From Humibacter ginsenosidimutans (GTDB taxonomy: Bacteria > Actinomycetota > Actinomycetes > Actinomycetales > Microbacteriaceae), in assembly GCF_007859675.1 (NCBI RefSeq), contig NZ_CP042305.1, forward strand, positions 3,534,001 to 3,598,000: DNA of 64,000 nucleotides, given 5' to 3'. Position numbers and translations under genes: made by a program. Below the pieces are notes generated by a model that did no database searches, was not told the origin of the DNA, and worked only from the letters and a program-made list of their open reading frames with translations. Shown here piece by piece: positions 48,728 through 57,006 of this stretch (position 1 is its first letter; the number at the start of each line of letters is the position of its first letter).

Positions 48728-49493
48728 GGCGCACTCCTTCGCGGTCGAGGGCGTCCTTGGCGCGCAGAAGTCCCTCGCTGTGCGTCTGCAGCTGGGCGGC
48801 GACGAGCGCCCGTGCTCTGTCGCTGTCGTGGGCCCGCACCGCCGTGGCGATGTCGTGATTGCCCTGCGCGGTGCTCGCCCGCACGGCGTGGTCGTCGAGC
48901 GCGAGCAGCAGCAGTGGACCGTACTCGGCCTGCGCACGGATCTGCTCGCGCACGAGCCGCGGCGACTGGCTGAGCACGGCCATCTCGAGATAGAAGCCGC
49001 CGGTGTTCGACCTGGCCGATGCCGCGGAATCGAAGGATGCCTCCCCCACCCACGCCACCAGCCGATCGCCCTCCGCGTCGGTCGCTCGCGCCGCCGCGCG
49101 CTCGGCGCACCCGCCGAGGATGGTGGCGAAGTACGTCGCCATGTCCGTCAGCTCCACGCGCGACACCGTGCGCAACCGCGCTTCGAGGGCGTTCTCGTGT
49201 CCGGTTCCCGAGCGCACGAAGCTGCCGCCGTCGCGTCCGCGACGCGTCTCCACGAGGCCGCTGTCGCGGAGCATCCCGAGGCCCTCGCGCACGGTGATGA
49301 CGGCGACCCCGAATCGGCGCGCGAGCTCGGTCTCGCTCGGCAGCCGCTCGCCGTCGTCGAGCACGCCGAGGATGATCGCGTCGGTGAGGCGCCTGGCCAC
49401 CTGTTCGGCGCGGCCTGCGTCGGCGAGCTGGGCGAAGATCGCCTCGCGCGCGGCGGGTCCGACACGCGCCGTCGTCGGCCGCTCTTCGCTCAT
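48714..49493 (-). CDS. GntR-family regulator (FadR/FCD subfamily)
   Basis: 259 residues from ATG 49493. Winged helix: AEQVARRLTDAIILGVLDDG, ERLPSETELARRFGVAVITV and REGLGMLRDSGLVETRRGRD; the all-helical FCD domain follows (YLEMAVLSQSPRLVREQIRA, AVRAHDSDRARALVAAQLQT). FCD regulators respond to carboxylates. It is divergent from the CoA-transferase operon, its likely target, and is co-translated with the Cache protein. Confidence 0.88.
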   Translation of the reverse strand: MSEERPTTARVGPAAREAIFAQLADAGRAEQVARRLTDAIILGVLDDGERLPSETELARRFGVAVITVREGLGMLRDSGLVETRRGRDGGSFVRSGTGHENALEARLRTVSRVELTDMATYFATILGGCAERAAARATDAEGDRLVAWVGEASFDSAASARSNTGGFYLEMAVLSQSPRLVREQIRAQAEYGPLLLLALDDHAVRASTAQGNHDIATAVRAHDSDRARALVAAQLQTHSEGLLRAKDALDREGVRRARR

Positions 49494-49620
49494 GCGCACC
49501 ACCGTAGCGTGCACCGCCGAGTTTTCCGCCGCAAAACATGTGGTCTAGCATGAATCGCATCTCAGCTCGGCGGAGGGCGACATCCTCTCCGCTGGGCACG
49601 GCTCATGCGAAGGCGGATGA

Positions 49621-50808
49621 ATGACCGAGACGGCCAAGGGTGACGCCGGCGCATTGCCGCTGGCCGGCATCCGCGTCGCCGACTTCTCGCGGGTGCTCGC
49701 CGGGCCGTACGCCACGATGATGCTCGCCGACTTCGGCGCCGACGTGATCAAGATCGAGTCTCCTGCCGGCGACGACACCCGGTCGTGGGCGCCACCGCGC
49801 GACGAGTACGGCGACTCCACCTACTTCGCGAGCGTGAACCGCAACAAGCGGTCGATGGTCTGCGATCTCACCACAGAGGTCGGCCTCAGGGAGGCGCGCC
49901 GCCTGGCGTCGAGCGCCGACATCGTGATCGAGAACTTCAGGCCTGGCGTGATGGAGCGCTTCGGGCTCGACCACGACTCCGTGTCGGCCTCCAACCCCGG
50001 AGTGATCTATTGCTCGATCACCGGGTTCGGCGACGGCGACGGCGCCGCGCTGCCGGGATACGACCTGCTCGTGCAGGCCGTCGGCGGGCTGATGAGCGTG
50101 ACGGGCCGGCCAGATGGCGAGCCGAGCAAGGCTGGAGTGGCGTTGGTGGACGTGATCACCGGGCTCAACGCGGTCAGCGGAGTGCTGCTCGCGTTGCGGC
50201 AACGCGAGAGCACGGGACGCGGCACGCGGGTGCGGGTCGAGCTGATGACGTCGCTGCTGAGCGCGCTGGTGAATCAGGCATCCGGAACCCTCGCCACCGG
50301 CGTCTCGCCGAGGCGCATGGGCAACGCGCACCCGAGCATCGCGCCCTACGAGGTGTTCCGCGCAGCAGACCGGGAACTCGTGCTCGCCGTCGGCAACGAC
50401 AGGCAGTTCGCCGCCCTCGAGCGTGAGCTCGGGCTGGATGCCGACCCACGGTTAGCGACGAACCCGCGGCGGGTGGCTCTGCGGCACGAACTGCACGATG
50501 CGATCGACTCGCGCCTGGCGGAGAGGCCGGCGTCGGAGTGGGTGGAGCGGATGAACGCGGCAGGCATCCCGGCCGGGCTCGTCAACACCGTGGGCGAGGC
50601 GATCGACTTCGCGGCATCGCTCGGCCTCGACCCCACGGTGACGATCGACGACGGCGACAGGGTCGGCCGGTTCATCGCCGACCCCGTGCACCTCGACGGC
50701 GTCACGCCCGCCTACGACTCACTGCCGCCTCGACTCGGCGCCGACCAGAGCGCCGATTGGCGCGACACGTCGGGTCCGTCGAGCACCACGAACGAAGGAA
50801 CATCATGA
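49621..50808 (+). CDS. CaiB/BaiF class III CoA-transferase
   Basis: 395 residues. GIRVADFSRVLAGPYATMML opens the protein, DVIKIESPAGDDTRSWAPP and ADIVIENFRPGVMERFGL follow, and the catalytic Asp is in KAGVALVDVITGLNA. Transfers CoA between carboxylates through an aspartyl-CoA intermediate. The next gene encodes a glutaryl-CoA-type dehydrogenase, as in succinate:glutarate CoA-transferase pairs, so glutarate is the best guess for the acceptor. The stop overlaps the next ATG. Confidence 0.88.
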   Translation: MTETAKGDAGALPLAGIRVADFSRVLAGPYATMMLADFGADVIKIESPAGDDTRSWAPPRDEYGDSTYFASVNRNKRSMVCDLTTEVGLREARRLASSADIVIENFRPGVMERFGLDHDSVSASNPGVIYCSITGFGDGDGAALPGYDLLVQAVGGLMSVTGRPDGEPSKAGVALVDVITGLNAVSGVLLALRQRESTGRGTRVRVELMTSLLSALVNQASGTLATGVSPRRMGNAHPSIAPYEVFRAADRELVLAVGNDRQFAALERELGLDADPRLATNPRRVALRHELHDAIDSRLAERPASEWVERMNAAGIPAGLVNTVGEAIDFAASLGLDPTVTIDDGDRVGRFIADPVHLDGVTPAYDSLPPRLGADQSADWRDTSGPSSTTNEGTS

Positions 50809-51971
50809 CCCTCATCGTCGAGACCGTCTTCGACCTGGATGCCCTGCTCACCGACGAGGAGCGCGCTTGGCGCGACAAAGCGCGTGCGTTCGCGACCGAG
50901 AGCATCCTGCCCGTCGCCGAGGTGGACTTCGAGAACAAGCACTTTCGCCGCGAGCTCATCGGCGGGCTCGCGGCCCAGGGCTTTCTCGGCATGCATATAA
51001 AGGGGTACGGCTGTGCAGGGGCCGGCGCTGTCTCGTATGGCCTGGTCTGCCACGAGATCGAGGCGGCCGACAGTGGATGGCGCACCTTCGTGTCGGTGCA
51101 GGGGTCGCTGGCGATGTCCGCCATCGCCAAGCACGGCTCCGAGGAGCAGAAGCAGGAGTGGCTGCCGCGCATGGCGGCGGGGGAAGCCATCGGATGCTTC
51201 GCCCTCACCGAACCGCAGGGCGGCAGTGATCCTGCGGCCATGACGGCCACCGCCCGCCGCGACGGCGACGACTGGGTGATCGATGGCGCGAAGCGCTGGA
51301 TCGGACTCGCCTCCATCGCCGATCTCGCCATCGTGTGGGCGAAAGACGAGGAGGGCGTCGTGCGTGGATTCATCGTGCCGACGCAGACGTCGGGGTTCGA
51401 GGCGACGCCGATCGCGGGCAAGTGGGCGATGCGGTCATCCATTCAATGCGACATCCGGCTCGACGGTGTGCGGGTGCCGGCCTCGGCGCAGTTGCCGAAC
51501 GCACGCGGCCTCTCGGCGCCGTTCGCGTGCCTCAACGAGGCGCGGTTCGGCATCGTCTGGGGCGCGATGGGTGCGGCGCGCAGCTGCCTCGAGGCCGCCG
51601 TGCAGCGCAGCCGCACCCGCGAGGTGTTCGGCGCGCCGATCGGATCGCGTCAGCTGGTGCAGGCGAAGCTCGCCGACATGTTCGTCGAGTACGAGAAGGG
51701 GATGCTCACGGCCGTGCACCTCGGACGCCTCAAGGAACGCGGCGCCCTCACCCCCGCGCAGATCTCCGTCGGCAAACTGAACAGCGTGCGCGAGGCGCTC
51801 GAGATCGCGCACACCTCGCGCGCCCTGCTGGCCGGCGACGGCATCACCGACGAGTTCCCGGTGATGCGCCACGCGGCTAACCTCGAAGCCGTGCGCACCT
51901 ACGAAGGAACCGACGAGATCCACCAGCTCGTGATCGGCCGCGAGCTCACCGGCCTGGGGGCGTTCGCATGA
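50805..51971 (+). CDS. acyl-CoA dehydrogenase, glutaryl-CoA dehydrogenase-like
   Basis: 388 residues. The FAD motif is CFALTEPQGGSDPAAM and WVIDGAKRWIGLASIADLAI; the catalytic Glu is in TYEGTDEIHQLVIGRE near residue 365, the YEGT.xIH form seen in glutaryl-CoA dehydrogenases rather than the usual acyl-CoA enzymes. It would convert glutaryl-CoA to crotonyl-CoA. It overlaps both neighbours by 4 bases, so the CoA-transferase, this enzyme and the aldehyde dehydrogenase form one operon. Confidence 0.88.
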   Translation: MTLIVETVFDLDALLTDEERAWRDKARAFATESILPVAEVDFENKHFRRELIGGLAAQGFLGMHIKGYGCAGAGAVSYGLVCHEIEAADSGWRTFVSVQGSLAMSAIAKHGSEEQKQEWLPRMAAGEAIGCFALTEPQGGSDPAAMTATARRDGDDWVIDGAKRWIGLASIADLAIVWAKDEEGVVRGFIVPTQTSGFEATPIAGKWAMRSSIQCDIRLDGVRVPASAQLPNARGLSAPFACLNEARFGIVWGAMGAARSCLEAAVQRSRTREVFGAPIGSRQLVQAKLADMFVEYEKGMLTAVHLGRLKERGALTPAQISVGKLNSVREALEIAHTSRALLAGDGITDEFPVMRHAANLEAVRTYEGTDEIHQLVIGRELTGLGAFA

Positions 51972-53437
51972 CCACCGACACTCAGTCACGGGTCGCCGCG
52001 GCGGTCGATCGTGCGGTCGAGGATGCCGCGGCCTCCGGCTTCGAGACCACCTCGCGCGCCGACCGTGCCCGCTGGCTGCGCGCCCTCGCGGACGCCCTCG
52101 ACGCAGACCGGGCCGCGCTCGTTCCGCTCGCCCACGCCGAGACCCACCTGTCGGAGGCGCGGCTCGACGGCGAGGTGACGCGCACCGTCGGGCAGCTGCG
52201 GTTCTTCGCCGCCGTGATCGAGGAGGGCTCGTATCTCGAGGCCACCATCGACAGCGCGGATGCCACGCTGACCCCGCCGCGTCCCGCCCTGCATCGCATG
52301 CTGCGTCCGCTCGGACCCGTCGCCGTGTTCTCGGCGTCGAACTTTCCGTTCGCGTTCTCCGTGCTCGGCAACGACACGGCGTCGGCGCTCGCCGCCGGCT
52401 GCCCCGTGGTGGTCAAGGGACACCCAGGGCATCCTGAGCTGTCGCGGCGGGTGGCGGAGCTGGCCACGCAGGCGCTGGCGGACGCGGGTGCTCCGAGTGG
52501 GGCGCTCTCGCTCGTGGAAGGCGTCGAGGAGGGTGTGGCGCTGGTGGAGCATCCGTCGGTCACGGCCGTCGGGTTCACCGGGTCGCTGCGCGGCGGGCGT
52601 GCCCTGTTCGACATCGCGAGCGCCCGGCCGGCACCGATCCCGTTCTACGGCGAGCTCGGCTCGTTGAACCCCGTGGTCGTCACGGAGGCCGCCGCGGCGG
52701 CCCGTGCCGCAGGCGTCGCAGAGGGACTCGTCGGCTCGTTCACCCGCGACGGCGGCCAGTACTGCACCAAGCCGGGCATCGTGTTCGTTCCGAGCGGGGC
52801 CGGGCTCGAGGGCGAAGTGGCCGCGCGCATCCCGGGCGCTCCCGCCCAGCAGTTGCTCACGCAGGGCATGAGCGACGCGTTCGCGCGTGGATCGTCGGCG
52901 CTCGCGGACCGCGACGACGTCGAGGTGGTGGCGGTGGGCGCGGCCGACGACGCGGCCTCCGCGCCGACGGTGCTGGCGGTGTCGGTGGATGCGTTCGCCG
53001 CGGCCCACGAGACCTTTCTCACCGAATGCTTCGGCCCGCTCACGCTGCTCGTGCGCTATGCCGACCGGGCGGAGCTCGACCGGGCGATCGCGGTGCTGGA
53101 AGGATCGCTCACCGCCACCATCCATTGCGAACCCGACGAAGACGTGAGCTCGCTCACCGAACGGCTTTCCCGCATCGCGGGTCGCGTGCTGTTCAACGGC
53201 TGGCCCACCGGCGTGGCGATCGCGTGGGGTCAGCAGCACGGCGGCCCGTGGCCGGCCACGACGGCATCGATTCACACGTCCGTCGGAGCGACGGCGATCC
53301 GCCGGTGGCTGACACCGCTGGCGCTGCAGGATGCCCCGGCATCCGTGCTCCCCGCCGAGCTGGCCGCGGGCAACCCGCTGGGAATCCCGCGCCGGGAGGA
53401 CGGCGTGCTGGTGGTTCCCGGCACGGAGAGAGCCTGA
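51968..53437 (+). CDS. aldehyde dehydrogenase (2-oxoglutarate-semialdehyde type)
   Basis: 489 residues. The N-terminus AAVDRAVEDAAASGFETTSR, cofactor region VAVFSASNFPFAFSVLGNDT, Glu in FYGELGSLNPVV and Cys in DGGQYCTKPG match the NADP-type 2,5-dioxovalerate (ketoglutarate semialdehyde) dehydrogenases. The usual Asn-Phe-Pro oxyanion segment is present. It would produce 2-oxoglutarate from its semialdehyde, or act on a related C5 aldehyde of the operon's pathway. Third gene of the operon. Confidence 0.85.
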   Translation: MTTDTQSRVAAAVDRAVEDAAASGFETTSRADRARWLRALADALDADRAALVPLAHAETHLSEARLDGEVTRTVGQLRFFAAVIEEGSYLEATIDSADATLTPPRPALHRMLRPLGPVAVFSASNFPFAFSVLGNDTASALAAGCPVVVKGHPGHPELSRRVAELATQALADAGAPSGALSLVEGVEEGVALVEHPSVTAVGFTGSLRGGRALFDIASARPAPIPFYGELGSLNPVVVTEAAAAARAAGVAEGLVGSFTRDGGQYCTKPGIVFVPSGAGLEGEVAARIPGAPAQQLLTQGMSDAFARGSSALADRDDVEVVAVGAADDAASAPTVLAVSVDAFAAAHETFLTECFGPLTLLVRYADRAELDRAIAVLEGSLTATIHCEPDEDVSSLTERLSRIAGRVLFNGWPTGVAIAWGQQHGGPWPATTASIHTSVGATAIRRWLTPLALQDAPASVLPAELAAGNPLGIPRREDGVLVVPGTERA

Positions 53438-53583
53438 CCGCCTCCGCTTGAGTGCGGCTCATCGAGCACGGTCTCGCGTGGCGCTGCCGTTCGCGCGCGA
53501 ATCCGCGGTGATCGGAGCGCGCTCCGGACGTCGGGGGTGCGCGTTAGCGTGAGGCGATCGAGCACCGAGACGACGGGAGAGCC

Positions 53584-53943
53584 ATGAATCACGAGGTGGC
53601 ACCGATCAAGCCGACGATCACCATCGACGACCTCGATCGTGTCGACATTCGTGTGGGCACCATCACCGCCGTCGACGACCTTCCGAACTCCACGAAACTC
53701 GTGCGGGTCACGGTCGACCTCGGAGACCACCGGCGCAGCATCCTCGTCGGCATGAAGCAGGAACGCGAAGATCCGACGGAGATCATCGGCCGGCAGACCC
53801 TCGTCGTGGTCAACCTCGAGCCCCGTCGCATGGCGGGCGAGCTCTCCGAAGGCATGCTGTTCGACATCGGGTATTCCGACGGCATCACACCCGTGCTCGC
53901 GACGCCGGAGACACCGGTGCCCGACGGTACCCGAGCGGGCTGA
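53584..53943 (+). CDS. tRNA-binding-domain protein (CsaA-like)
   Basis: 119 residues: IDDLDRVDIRVGTITAVDDL, LVRVTVDLGDHRRSILVGM and LEPRRMAGELSEGMLF are the OB-fold of CsaA/YgjH and the MetRS C-terminal domain. It binds tRNA or nascent peptides; no catalytic activity is expected. GGGAGA lies 5 bases before the ATG. It converges with the ramB-like gene, 26 bases away. Confidence 0.85.
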   Translation: MNHEVAPIKPTITIDDLDRVDIRVGTITAVDDLPNSTKLVRVTVDLGDHRRSILVGMKQEREDPTEIIGRQTLVVVNLEPRRMAGELSEGMLFDIGYSDGITPVLATPETPVPDGTRAG

Positions 53944-53969
53944 CCTGAACGGGTGGCCGGCCGCGTCAC

Positions 53970-55439
53970 TCAGGCCGGCGCGTGCGCCTGCAGAAACTCG
54001 TATACGTCGGTCTCGTCCACGCCGGGGAAGCTCCCCGTCGGCAGCGCTGCAAGCAGCGATGTGGGCGTGCGCGCGGCGGGCCACGCGTGCTGTGCCCAGG
54101 CATCCGCGAGCTCGGCGGGCGCTCGGCGGCAGCAGCTCTCGTCTGGGCAGCGCGACTCGGCGCGGTGGGTGGTCTCGCGTCCGCGGAACCACTTGACGTG
54201 CGCGAACGGCACGCCGACGCTCACCGAGTACTCGCCCTCCTTGGCCTTCTCGATGCGTGAGGTGCACCAGTAGGTGCCGGTCGGCGTGTCCGTGTACTGG
54301 TACCAGGGGCTGAAGCGGTCGGATGCCTCGAACACGGTGCGCGCCGTCCAGTTGCGGCACACCGTGGTGCCCTCGATCGCGCCCGTGGCATCCGAAGGGA
54401 ACCGCACCGAGTCGTTCTCGTAGGCCTTGATGATGGTGCCCGACTCGTGCACCTTCATGAAGTGCACCGGGATGCCCAGCCGCGTCGTCGCCAGGTTCGT
54501 GAAGCGGTGCGCGGCCGTCTCGTAGGAGACCGCGAACGCGTCGCGCAGGTCTTCCATCGAGATGCGGCGCAGGTTCTTCGCCTCGGTGAGCAGGCGCACG
54601 GCATCCTTCTCGGGGAGCAGCACGGCGGCGGTCAGGTAGTTCGTCTCGACGCGCTGGCGCAGAAAGTCGGCGTAGCTGCGCGGCTCGTCGTGGCCGAGCA
54701 CCTGGCTCGCCAGAGCCTGCAGCACGGGGGAGCGCGAGTCGCGCGACGACGGCTGCTGCACCGGCAGGTAGATGCGATGGTTGCGCTTGTCGGTGACGGA
54801 ACGGGTGGCGTAGGGCAGGTCGCTCACGTAGTGCAGCGTGAAACCGAGCCGGCTCGCGATGTCACTGACGGCCTGCTGCGACACCGGCCCACCACTGTGG
54901 CCCACTGCGGTGAGCAGTTCGGACGCCTGCCGCTCCAGTTCGGGGTAGTAGTTGTCGCGCGCGCGCATCTCCTCGCGCAGTTCGGCGTTCGCGCGCCGCG
55001 CCTCCTCCGGTGTGGACGCCCGCTCCCGGTGCAGCCGCTCGATCTCGCCGTGCAGCCCGAGCAGCACCTTGAGCACATCGTCGTTCAGCGCCTTCGACGC
55101 GCGGATGCCCGGCAACCCCAGCGAGGAGAACACCGGTCCGCGCACGGCACGCTCCACCGCGATCTCCAGCGCGACGCGCTCGCTCGGGGCATCCGCCTTC
55201 ATCAGGTCGTCGACGGTGGTATTGAGTGCCTGCGCGATCGTGCGCAGCATGGTGAGCCGGGGCTCGCGCTTGCCGTTCTCGATCATCGACACCTGCGACG
55301 GCGCGCGCTCCACGGCGGCGGCGAGCTGGTCGAGGGTCATGCCCTGGTGCAGCCGGCGCTCGCGGATGCGACGACCGAGCGTGATGGCATCCAGCTCGTC
55401 GTCGTCCACGGGAGTGCGTGCTCCGTCGACCATGACCAT
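53970..55439 (-). CDS. ramB: RamB-like XRE/ScfR regulator of acetate metabolism
   Basis: 489 residues from ATG 55439 (ATG 55433 is an alternative). XRE HTH: LGRRIRERRLHQGMTLDQLA and VERAPSQVSMIENGKREPRL; an IrrE/ImmA-like middle domain (QVLGHDEPRSYADFLRQRVE) lacks a complete HExxH; the C-terminal short-chain-acyl regulator domain carries Cys pairs in RCPDESCCRR. Members such as RamB of Corynebacterium and Mycobacterium control isocitrate lyase and malate synthase, which lie directly divergent here. The much longer frame running to 57038 is antisense to aceA. Confidence 0.85.
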   Translation of the reverse strand: MVMVDGARTPVDDDELDAITLGRRIRERRLHQGMTLDQLAAAVERAPSQVSMIENGKREPRLTMLRTIAQALNTTVDDLMKADAPSERVALEIAVERAVRGPVFSSLGLPGIRASKALNDDVLKVLLGLHGEIERLHRERASTPEEARRANAELREEMRARDNYYPELERQASELLTAVGHSGGPVSQQAVSDIASRLGFTLHYVSDLPYATRSVTDKRNHRIYLPVQQPSSRDSRSPVLQALASQVLGHDEPRSYADFLRQRVETNYLTAAVLLPEKDAVRLLTEAKNLRRISMEDLRDAFAVSYETAAHRFTNLATTRLGIPVHFMKVHESGTIIKAYENDSVRFPSDATGAIEGTTVCRNWTARTVFEASDRFSPWYQYTDTPTGTYWCTSRIEKAKEGEYSVSVGVPFAHVKWFRGRETTHRAESRCPDESCCRRAPAELADAWAQHAWPAARTPTSLLAALPTGSFPGVDETDVYEFLQAHAPA

Positions 55440-55475
55440 CTGCCGATGGTGCCACGGGCGGCGCCGCACCACAAA

Positions 55476-55497
55476 CAGAAGAACCACGATTCTTCTG
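55476..55497. promoter_or_regulatory. inverted repeat between ramB and aceA
   Basis: CAGAAGAA (55476-55483) and TTCTTCTG (55490-55497) are perfect 8-base arms with a 6-base centre, 37 bases before ramB and 126 before aceA. It does not match the corynebacterial RamB consensus, but the position suits an operator for both genes. Confidence 0.55.
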
Positions 55498-55622
55498 CAC
55501 TTCACGGGTGAGTCGGGGATTTCCGGCCGAGCAGAACTCGACCGCACCTTCTTCTTCCGAATCGCCACCGGGATGCTCGCGGTCACCGCAGTCTGGATCC
55601 ACGCATCCCGACGGAGGACACC

Positions 55623-56987
55623 ATGACCGAGCAGAACGCATCCCAGAACGCAGCACCTCAGCGCCGGCAGCGCCCGGGTGACCAGCGGCAGACCGCTGAC
55701 GAGTTGGAGCTGGAGTGGAGCGCCGACCCGCGCTGGGACGGCATCCATCGCGACTACAGTGCAGCCGACGTCGTCGCCCTGCGTGGTCGCGTCGGTGAGG
55801 AGCACACGCTGGCCCGGCGCGGAGCCGAGCGGCTGTGGGAGCAGCTGCAGCGCACCGAGGTGCCGGCCGCGGGGGAGAGCATCGACGACCCGCAGTGGGT
55901 CGCGGCGCTCGGCGCCCTCACCGGAAACCAGGCCGTGCAGCAGGTGCGCGCGGGGCTGCAGGCGATCTACCTCTCCGGGTGGCAGGTCGCGGCGGACGCG
56001 AACCTCTCCGGTCACACCTACCCCGACCAGAGCCTGTACCCGGCCAACTCGGTGCCCGCGGTCGTGCGGCGCATCAACAACGCGCTGTTGCGCGCCGACC
56101 AGATCGACGCCACCTCGACCGAGCCGTTGAACACCGACTGGCTGGCTCCGATCGTGGCGGATGCCGAGGCCGGCTTCGGCGGACCGCTGAACGCCTACGA
56201 GCTGATGCGCTCCATGATCGAGGCGGGCGCGGCCGGCGTGCACTGGGAAGACCAGCTGGCCAGCGAGAAGAAGTGCGGGCACATGGGTGGCAAGGTGCTC
56301 GTGCCCACCTCGCAGCACATCCGAACGCTCAACGCAGCGCGGCTCGCGGCCGACGTCGCCGACGTGCCGACGATCGTCGTCGCGCGCACCGACTCGCTCG
56401 CCGCCACGCTGCTCACCAGCGACCACGACGAGCGCGACAGGGAGTTCCTGACCGGAACGCGCACTGCCGAGGGCTTCTACGAGGTGCGGGGCGGCATCGA
56501 CCCGGTCATCGCCCGCGGCCTGGCGTACGCGCCGTACGCCGACCTGCTCTGGGTGGAGAGCTCCGAGCCCGACCTCGAGCTCGCGCGGCGCTTCGCCGAG
56601 CGCATCCACCAGGACTTTCCGAACAAGCGACTGGCGTACAACTGCTCGCCGTCGTTCAACTGGAAGCGGCACCTGGACGACGAGACCATCGCGAAGTTCC
56701 AGCGCGAGCTGGCCGCGATGGGATACGCGTTCCAGTTCATCACCCTCGCCGGCTTCCACGCCCTGAACCACTCGATGTTCACGCTCGCCCGGGGCTACTC
56801 CGAGCGTCAGATGAGCGCGTATGTCGAGCTGCAAGAAGCCGAGTTCGCATCCGAGCTCGACGGCTACACCGCCACCCGCCACCAGCAGGAGGTCGGCACC
56901 GGCTACTTCGATCTGATCGCCACGGCCCTGAACCCGTCGAGCGCCACGCTCGCGCTCGCGGGTTCGACCGAGCAAGCCCAGTTCTGA
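55623..56987 (+). CDS. aceA: isocitrate lyase
   Basis: 454 residues, starting with the ATG after GGAGGACACC. The active-site hexapeptide is KKCGHMGGK (near residue 218), metal ligands are in [19 protein letters not shown], and [17 protein letters not shown] and [13 protein letters not shown] complete the site. It splits isocitrate to glyoxylate and succinate in the glyoxylate shunt. It is 19 bases upstream of aceB, so they form an operon. Confidence 0.96.
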   Translation: MTEQNASQNAAPQRRQRPGDQRQTADELELEWSADPRWDGIHRDYSAADVVALRGRVGEEHTLARRGAERLWEQLQRTEVPAAGESIDDPQWVAALGALTGNQAVQQVRAGLQAIYLSGWQVAADANLSGHTYPDQSLYPANSVPAVVRRINNALLRADQIDATSTEPLNTDWLAPIVADAEAGFGGPLNAYELMRSMIEAGAAGVHWEDQLASEKKCGHMGGKVLVPTSQHIRTLNAARLAADVADVPTIVVARTDSLAATLLTSDHDERDREFLTGTRTAEGFYEVRGGIDPVIARGLAYAPYADLLWVESSEPDLELARRFAERIHQDFPNKRLAYNCSPSFNWKRHLDDETIAKFQRELAAMGYAFQFITLAGFHALNHSMFTLARGYSERQMSAYVELQEAEFASELDGYTATRHQQEVGTGYFDLIATALNPSSATLALAGSTEQAQF

Positions 56988-57006
56988 TGACACGAAGGAA
57001 CCGATC

